Source: JBDSTZ01 sp039927975 | GTDB taxonomy: Bacteria; Pseudomonadota; Gammaproteobacteria; Burkholderiales; Burkholderiaceae_D | Length of the DNA: 25,687 bases | Assembly (NCBI GenBank): GCA_039927975.1 | Contig: JBDSTZ010000346.1 | Location: 1-25,687, forward strand | Direction: 5' to 3' | Shown here: positions 16,001-25,000 of the stretch, one piece after another | Layout of the letters: the number at the start of each line of letters is the position of its first letter | Position numbering within the stretch: the stretch's first letter is position 1 | The notes under the pieces: model-generated | What the model was told of the DNA's origin: nothing | The model's input: the letters and a program-made list of their open reading frames with translations, nothing else | Databases searched by the model: none | Program-made: the position numbers and the translations under genes

Positions 16001-19000
16001 GACCTCTTCAAGTTTCAGATCGAAGACCTGACCTTGAATGTCAACCAGGGTGGGGCCTGGGTCGACCGCAATTTGATCCATCCTTACGTCGATTTCGCAT
16101 CGAGCTTCGACGGCGGCCTGTCGATCCCGGTGGCCGGCGGCGGCTCTCCCGTCGTGCTCGATTACAGCACCGCCGTCATCGGCGTCACGCTCGAACACGC
16201 GCTGCTCAATGTCGGCGACATGTTCCAGATCGAAGGCAGCTTCGCCTTTGAAAAAACCACCGGCATCGAGGTTGACGTCATGACCGGCCTGCCAGGCGCG
16301 CTCACCGGCAGCGCCGCCGGCCTGGCGACAAGCCTCGCCAAATTCAAGACCGACGGCTACCTCTCGTCCGACAACAGCAAGTTCACCGACCTGCCGGTCG
16401 ACACGATCAGCTTCGGCGCCTCCAACGTCTCCATCGTCATCGGCAACGCCGGCGACCCGCTGTTTACCCTCGATAACATCGACATCGGCTTCGTCATGAT
16501 GCATGCCTCGCGCACGCTCGACCCGGGCCGCGTGATCCCGAACATGTATGCGATGAAGGCCAACTGGGCCCATCCGCTCGACGTCGACTGGGGCTTCATG
16601 CAGCTCCAGATCGACGACTTGACCATGTCGGTCAACAAGGGCAGCAACTGGCGCGGCCTGACCGTCTCGCCGTATGTCGATTTCGTCTCCAGCTTCGGTG
16701 ACGCCGGCATGGCCGTGAACACCGGCGGCGCCCCCGTCATGCTCGACTTCACCCGCTCCATGATCGGCGTCGAAGTCGCCCACGCGCTCATCAAGATCGA
16801 CGACTTCTTCTTCATCGAAGGCGGCTTCGCGCTTGAAAAAGCCGCCTCGGTGCGGGTCGACATCGTCACCGGTTTCACCGACACCTCGCTCGAAGGCGCC
16901 GCCAAGCTGGCGCCGCTGCTGCAAACCGGCGAAGTCACCGTCGGCCAGTATTCGCACATCGACAAGCTCCTCATGAGCTCGTTTACTATCGGCCTCTCGG
17001 ACGTCAACCTGTTCGTCGGCGACGGCCCGTATTTCGTCTCCGGTTCGACCACCCGTGCCGAAGGCGCCGTCGGCCTGGTGCTGGAAAACCTCGACCTCGG
17101 CATGGTCGTCTACAAGGATGCCCGCGGCATCGTGCCGCGCATGTGGGCCCTGTCGGCCACCGCCGACCAGCTGGCCTTCACCGGCCTCGACTTCCTCACC
17201 ATGTCGGCCGAAGGCATCAGCGTGCGCGCCAACCAGGGCGCCGTCTGGGCCGGCACCAAGATCAACCCATACGTTAACTTCACCAGCACCTACGGCGCCG
17301 CCGGCCTGGCTGTCGCCACCGGCAACGCCCCCGTCATGATCGACTTCGACAACGGCAAAACCGCCGTCGAAGTCGTCAAAGCCACGCTCGGCATCGACAA
17401 GTTCGTCTTCATCCAGGGCGGCTTCGCGTTTGAACGCGGCGAGCGCCACACCGTCAACATCGACACCGGCCTGCGCAAGACCGACCTGGCCGCGCTGCCG
17501 ACCCTCACCAGGCTGCAAGTGGCCGGCGTCGACGTCTCCGCCGACGGCGCGACCCTGACCGGTGTCGAAGTCACCAGCATGACCATCGGCATGAGCGACG
17601 TGAAGCTCTTCGTCGGCTACGGCGTGCCCGATTTCGATTCGACCGAACCGCTCGCCAACCAGGCCGACGTCTACGGCCTGGTGCTGAACGACGTCGACGT
17701 CGGCATCAGCATCATGAACGCGGTCAACGCCAATCTGAAGCTGCCAAAATTCACCGCCATCAAGGCTTCCGCCGGCGAATTCGCCCTGGTCGGCGGCGGC
17801 GAAGACTTCAAGCTCTCGGGCCAGGACATCTCGGTCCAGCTCAACTGGAGCGCCGGCTGGGAAGGCCTGGCCGGCAAGCGGCCGACCATCGACTACGCCT
17901 CAAGCTTCGCCGGCGGCCTCGAAGTCAAGACCGGCAACGCCCCGGTCGTCATCGATTACGGTCCTGGCGCCTTCATGGCCGCCAGCGTCACCAACGCCGT
18001 GCTGCAGGTCTCGCAATTCCTCAACATCACCGGCGACTTCGCCTTCCGCCGCGCCGAAGACACCACCATCAGTGTCGGCAGCGGCTTCGGCGTCTCCTTC
18101 GACAATGTGCGCGCCTCGAGCATCGAGTTCGGCGGCCATAACCTCAAGGCCTTCGTCGGCGTCAACGGTCCATACCGGATCGACAGCGACCATAACAACA
18201 TCATCGATGCCAACGACGCCGTCAATCCGGACGCCGTCGGCCTGGTCATCAACGATCTCGATTTCGGCATGGCGATCCTCGACGTCAAGGCCGATCCGCT
18301 CGCCTATCCCCTGGTGCCGGGCAATACCAAATTCACCGCCGTCAAGGCCCACGCCGAAGGCATCGGCTTCGTCGGCTTCGGCGACTTCATTTCGTTCACG
18401 CTCAACGACCTTGACATCGGCATCAACCTGTCAAGCCGCCAGGGCCTGATCGGCGACTTCACCCAGGGCGGCACCTCCGCCGGCTACGAAGTGGCCACCG
18501 GCGGCGCCGATCCGATGGTGCTCGACTTCCACAACAGCGTCATCGAAGCCTCCGTCGGCCACGCCGAAGCGAGCATCGCCGGCATCCTGACCCTGCAGGG
18601 CGGCTTCGCCTTCCAGAAGAAAACCCTCGACGACGTCACCTTCAACGCCGCCGGCGTCGCCATCAAAGGGCAGGGCAGCGCCCTGATCGTCGCCGGCACC
18701 AACGTCTACGCCTTCGCCGGCATCAACGGCCCGTACCGCACCGACACCAACGGCGACGGCGTCATCGACGACAACGATCCTGCCAACGACGATGCCATCG
18801 GCCTGGCCATCGACAACCTCGACTTCGTGCTGGCCCTGGTCACTCCTGAAATCGCCCCCGGCCTGTCGCTGCCCGGCGTGAACTTCTACAGCGTGGCCGC
18901 GCACGCCGACAGCGCCAAGCTGGTTGGCACCGCGCCTTACCTCGAGCTCGAAGCCAACGACCTGTCCTTCCACATCAACGCCGCCACCATCGGCGGCTAC

Positions 19001-22000
19001 CCGGCGCCATCGGTCTATCTGGACTACACGACCATGGCCGGCGGCAGCCTGTTCGTCCCCACCGGCACGGCCGGCGAGGGCATGACGCTCGACTACGACA
19101 GCAACACCATCGGCATCGGCCTCGACGCCCACCTGGGCCTGTTCGACCTGTTCGATTTCGACGCCAGCTTCGACTTCAATTTCAACCTGCCGGCCATCCC
19201 CGGCGTCGGCTTCTTCCCGTCGATCAGCCTGTCCGGCCTGGGCGACCTGCTGCCATCGTTCTCGCCCAACCTCGACTTCTTGAAGGGCGCACTCGACTTC
19301 GTCAAGAACTTCAACCTGTCGATCGGCTTCGATCCGAACTTCGGCCTCAACCTGTTCGGCAATATCGACTTCCCCGACCTGAGCCTGGACCTGGGCGACT
19401 TCGTCCACCTGCGCGGCGACTTCCAGCTCAATATCGGCGAAACCTTCACCGGCACCATGTACACCGGCCTGCCGACCGAAGTCGGCCTGGTCGAAGACCT
19501 GTTGAAAGCGGTCGTTCCCGCGCCATACGGCTCGGTGATCGACATGCTCAAGTTCGTCGGCGACGTATCCAGCGACTACTCGCGCATCGACAACGTCGGC
19601 TTCAAAGGCATGTCCTTCGGCGCCTCGAACGTCTACGCCTTTGTCGGCATCGGCAACCCCGATTACGTCGACGATCCCGACCACGCCGGCAAGCTGATCA
19701 TCGCCAATCCGGACGACCTGGTTGGCTTTAGCATGGAAGGTTTGGACGTCGGCCTGTCAATCTTCAAGGCCGACCTGCCCGACTTCTTCAAAGCCCAGAA
19801 TTTCTACTCGCTCTACACCCACGCCGACGCCCTGAAAACCTACGGTTTCGGCGACGTCCTCAAGCTCGAAGCCCAGGACATCACGGTTGAAGTGAACACC
19901 GGCGGCAAGCTGTTCGGCGGCCTGATGCGCTCGACCGCCGACTTCGCCGCCAGCTTCCCGGCCGATGCCTCGACCCACCGTCCGGCCGGCTTTGAAGTGC
20001 GCACCGGCGGCACCCCGGTCTACCTGAACAACACCGGCGAAGACCTGATCGGCCTCGATATCGGCATGGCCGAAATCCAGGTTTCCGAATTCTTGAGCCT
20101 GCGCGGCTCGCTGGCCTTCCGCAAGGGCGACCGCCATGTCGTCGACGTCGAACTGGGCGGCCTGCAGCAGCTCGCCGACGATCTTGGCGCCGTCATCGCC
20201 GGCTCCGCTCCCGGCCAGCCGCTGCCGCTGCAGATGGAATTCCTCACCTTGGGCGGCGCCAACCTGACCGGTTTCGCCGGCGTCGGCGGCCCTTACCGTT
20301 ACGGCGACGACGCCGATGGCGACGGCCTGCGCGACAACATCAACGAAGGTGCCATCGGCCTGGTGATCGACAACGTCGACTTCGGCCTGGCGATCATGAC
20401 CCCGACCATCGCCAGCCTGATCCCGGGCGCCGAACAACTGATTCCGAAGTTTGTCGCCGCCAAGGCCCACGTCGACAGCGCCATGCTGGTCGGCGTCGAT
20501 CCTTCGCTGATGTCGGTGCAGGCGCGAGACATCTCGATCAACATCAACACCTCCTACATTCCGGCCCTGACGCCGATCGAAAACGGCGTCCTCCAGCTGT
20601 TCGGCATGCCCTCGATCGACTTCGCCAGCAGCTTCTCCGCTTCGCCCGAAGACGCCAACCACAACGGCGTGCTCGACGCCGGCGAAGACCGCGACGGCGA
20701 CGGCAAGCTTGCCGCCCACGGCTACGCGCTGCCGGCCGGCGGCAACAACGCCGTCATCATCGACTTCTCCGAAGAGATCATCCAGGCCAAGGTCGGCTAC
20801 GCCCAGATCGACCTGGCCGGCTTCGTCCAGCTGTCGGCCTCGATGGCCTTCACCAAGAAGGGCGCCGAAACGGTCACCCTGTCGAACGGCGAAATCACCA
20901 CCGTCACCTCGCTGGCGGTCGGCATCAACGACGCCTACGGCTTCATCGGCACCGGCGGCTACTGGCAGGACACCAACCACGACGGCCGCATCAGCGAAGC
21001 CGACACCCCCGACAGCAGCGCGGTCGGCCTGGCCATCGAAGACCTCGATCTGGGCCTGGTCGTCGCCAAGGAACTGGTCATCGGCCTCGGCGGCATCAAG
21101 GTCGGCGTCTACATCGCCGCCCAGGCCGACATCGACATGATCGGCCTGGTCGGCATCGACGGCGCCACCATGGAAGCGCGCGACCTCAAGCTCGACCTGA
21201 ACACCGGCATGCGCGCCACCATCACCACCGGCTACCACCACGACGCCGCCACCGGCGCCGTCTCCTACGATGGCGCCGGCGTCACCTTCGGCCTCACCAC
21301 CATCGACTTCTCCAAGAGCAGCTGGACCGATCCGGACCAGGTGGTCCATCCCGGCTACGCCATCGAGACCGGCAATCCGTTTGAACCGGCCGTGCTCAAT
21401 TTCAGCGGTCAGTACCTGCGCATCGCCGGCCAGGCCAAGGTCGATATGTTCGACCTGGTGCATCTCGACGGCGTCTTTGAAATCAAGGCCAGCGCCGCCG
21501 GCCTGACCATGTTCGCCGACGTCAACGCCGCCATCGGCACCGGCTCGGTCTCGCTGACCTCGCACGCCACTGGTCTCTTGTCGGTTACCAGCGACGGCGT
21601 CGCCCTGCGCATGCAGATGTCGACCGGGATCGACCTCGGCCCGGCCGTCGAACTGAACGCCAGCCTCGAACTGGTCCTCAACACCACCGGCAAGGACGTC
21701 ATCTACACGGTGCCGGAAGAATTCCGCGACGTCGTCCACTACGACAACAACCAGTACGTCATTTCGAAAACGCCGCCGGGCAAACCCGGCTGGACCGGCA
21801 TGTACGTGGCCCTGTTCGGCGAGGGCGACCTGGCCCTGATGAACGACGCCCTGACCCTCGACGGCAAGTTCAGCATCGTCATCTCCGAGTCGGGCATGGA
21901 GCTGACCGCCGAAGCCACCCTCGACCTGCCGCTGCTCAAGCCTTTGCAGGTCACCGGCACCCTCGGCATCGTCAGCGGCGGCCTGTATGGCGCCTTTGAA

Positions 22001-25000
22001 GTTGGCGGCGCAGGCCCGAACTCCGTCCTGATCGACGGCGGCGCCTTTGAAGTCACCGGCCACTTCCTCCTGCAGGTCAACACCACCAGCAGCTTGCAAA
22101 CCGTCCGCGCCATCAATCCGAACGGCGCCGGTTTCATCAACACCCAGCTGGCCGCGCAATCGCTGCACATCGCCGGCACCGCCGGCATCAGCCTGGCCGG
22201 CGACGCCGTCCACATGAACGGCACGCTCGACCTCCTGATCGACACCACCGGCGTGCAGGCGCAAGCCAGCATGTCGCTCGAACTGGGCGTCCTGGGCAGC
22301 ATCGAAGTCGAAGGCGCGATCTCCTTCATCAACGCCGCCGAAGGCCTGGTCTTCGCGCTGCGCCTGGAAACCGACATCCAGCTTGGCACCGGCGTGGTGG
22401 GCATCGGCGCCCACGCCATCCTCGAAATCAACACCAGCGACACCACCTCCTACGCCGGCGTGGCCGCCGGCACCGCCTTCAACCTGGAACTCGACGGCAA
22501 GCTGCACATCCTCGCCTTCGACGTCGACTTCCACGGCGGCATGAGCGTCGTCAATGACATCTTCCGTCTCGAACTCGACGCCGACCTGAACTTCTTCAAT
22601 TTCCTCAACGTCCACATCGGCGGCTTCATCGAGTCCGACGGCGACTTTGAAATCACCGGCAACGTCGACCTGCACGTTGGCATGGGCCCGCTGCAGCTTT
22701 ACGCCGGCATGTCCATCACCTTTAGCAACACCCGCATCGCCGCCAGCATCTACGGCTCGCTCGAACTCGAAATCGACATGGGCCTGTTTACCATCAGCGG
22801 CACCCTGGCCGGCTTCCGTGGCGAGATCGAACTGACCGCCGCCAGCGCCCACCTGGCCGCGCGTGTGACCATCATCGGCATCAGCGTCGACGCCGACGCC
22901 TTCTGGAGCTGGGGCGACCCGCCGGTGCTGGCCACCCAGGTCGGCGACGTGCTGTACCTGAACATGGGCGACACCTCCGGCCGCTACGGCAGCGGTGACC
23001 TGTACGACAAGACCGTCAACGAAACCTACCGCATCGACGGCGACGCCGGCGGCAACATCACCCTCGATTCGCTCGGCGTAACCTCGCACTACGCGGGCGT
23101 CAACAAGATCGTCGCGCGCGGCGGCAAGGGCAACGACTCGATCTTCGTCGGCGGCGGCGTGCACGCCCAGCTCGACTTCGACGGCGGCGAAGGCAACGAC
23201 AGCTTCACCGTCGTCAACGCCGGCGCCAACAGCGTCGTCCACGGCGGCCTTGGCAACGACACCTTCACCGGCGGCAGCGCCAACGGCGTGCGCTACTACG
23301 GCGACGCCGGCAACGACCGCTTCGTCGGCGGCGACGGCGCCGAGATCATCGATATGGGTGACGGCAACAACACCATCTTCGGCGGCGGCGGCAACGACAC
23401 CTTCTACATCAGCGGCCCGAACGACACGGTCGACACCGGCGACGGCGTCAACACCATCTACGTCAGCGGCGCCGGCTACCTCAACGTCATCGGCGGCCGT
23501 GGCTACGACCTGCTGGTGCTGGCACCGGTTGCCTCGACCACCGCGCTCGAACTGAACAACCACGAGATGCGCCTGAACGGCCGCAGCATCGGCTTCACCG
23601 ATGCGCTCGACCGCATCCAGGTCACCGACAGCGCCGCGCTCACCACCGTCACCAGCGCCAACGGCGCCTCGTGGGGCGCGACCGACCTGTCGATCGACGC
23701 CGCCGGCCTGCTCGACGTCCAGGGCGCCAAGTTCGTCGCCCCCGACGCCCGCCTGTCGATCAGCGCCGCCGGCATTCGCGGCACCCTGGTCACCGAACTG
23801 GCCGAAGTCTCCATCGTCAATCGCGGCACCGCCGGCTTCAACGACATCGTGCTGCGCGAAAAAGACAGCCTCACGATCCTCGACGACGGCCGCGTCAACG
23901 GCGGCCTGTCGGTCGCCAACGGCCAGATCGACATCGCCCTGGCCGGCCGCGAAGCGCTGCTCTCGCTCGATTCGGGCGTGATCGCCATCGCCGTCGGCGC
24001 TGGCCGCCTGCAGATCGTCGCCGACGACGTCGACTTCCGCTCCGGCGACAACCATGTCAGCGGCCAGGGCCAGCTGGTCATGAAGACCGCCAGCAGCAAC
24101 CAGAACTACCGCATCGGCGGCGCCGCCGAATCGATCTACGGCAACGACCAGTCGCTCACCGGCGCCACCGGCACCTTCGACCTCGGCATGCGCGACCTGT
24201 CCGCGCTGCGCGACGGTTTCAGCCTGATCACCATCGGCCACGCCGGCGTCACCATGTTCGTCGGCGACGTCGAAGACGCCCAGGTTGCGACTTTCAACTT
24301 CTCGGCCAAGCTGCGCGACGACGCCGTGTTTGTCGGCGACAGCGTCACCATCAACGGCGACCTCCAGTCCAGCGAATCGATCACCTTCAACGCCCGCACC
24401 ATGGAAGTGCGGCGCCAGAACCTGCGCGCGCCGCTTGGCCAGCCCGATTCCGGCATCAGCGCAGCGTCCATCGCCTTGAACATCGGCGAGCAGTTGCTGG
24501 TCTCCGGCTGGATCACCGGCCAGAACCGGGTCGACATCAACGTCGCCCACAGTACCGGCGTGAACGCAATCCAGACCTACGGCACCGAAATCAACAGCGT
24601 CACCATCGACCGCAGCGCCACCATCTCGACCCTTGGCGCCGGCAGCCACCTGGTCATCAACGCCTCGAAATCGGTCATCGCCGCCGGCGCCATCAACGCC
24701 GAAGGCGCCGGTTCGTCCATCCTCGTCAACGCCGGCACCAGCCTGACGGTGGAGGAGGGCAGCGTCATCCAGGCCGCGCGCGCCAACGCCAGCGTGATCC
24801 TGGGCGCCCACGATTACCTGCACCTCAATTCGGGCAGCGCCGTCATCGCCGGCGCCGAATTCGTCATGGTGAACAACGTCCAGACGCCGGTGCTGACCGG
24901 CGCCGGCGCCACCGTCCAGCTCAATACCAGCGGCGAACTGGTGCTCTCCGGTTCGCTCACCTCGGCTTCGTCGGTCGCGCTCACCTCGGGCACCTCGGTC

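Noticed and set aside
13049..17518. 1489-codon open frame on the minus strand
   Set aside because: Gly/Val/Asp/Ala-rich antisense shadow of the giant plus-strand gene. The plus frame is open for 12.66 kb and shows LEPR-XLL, modules and RTX motifs.
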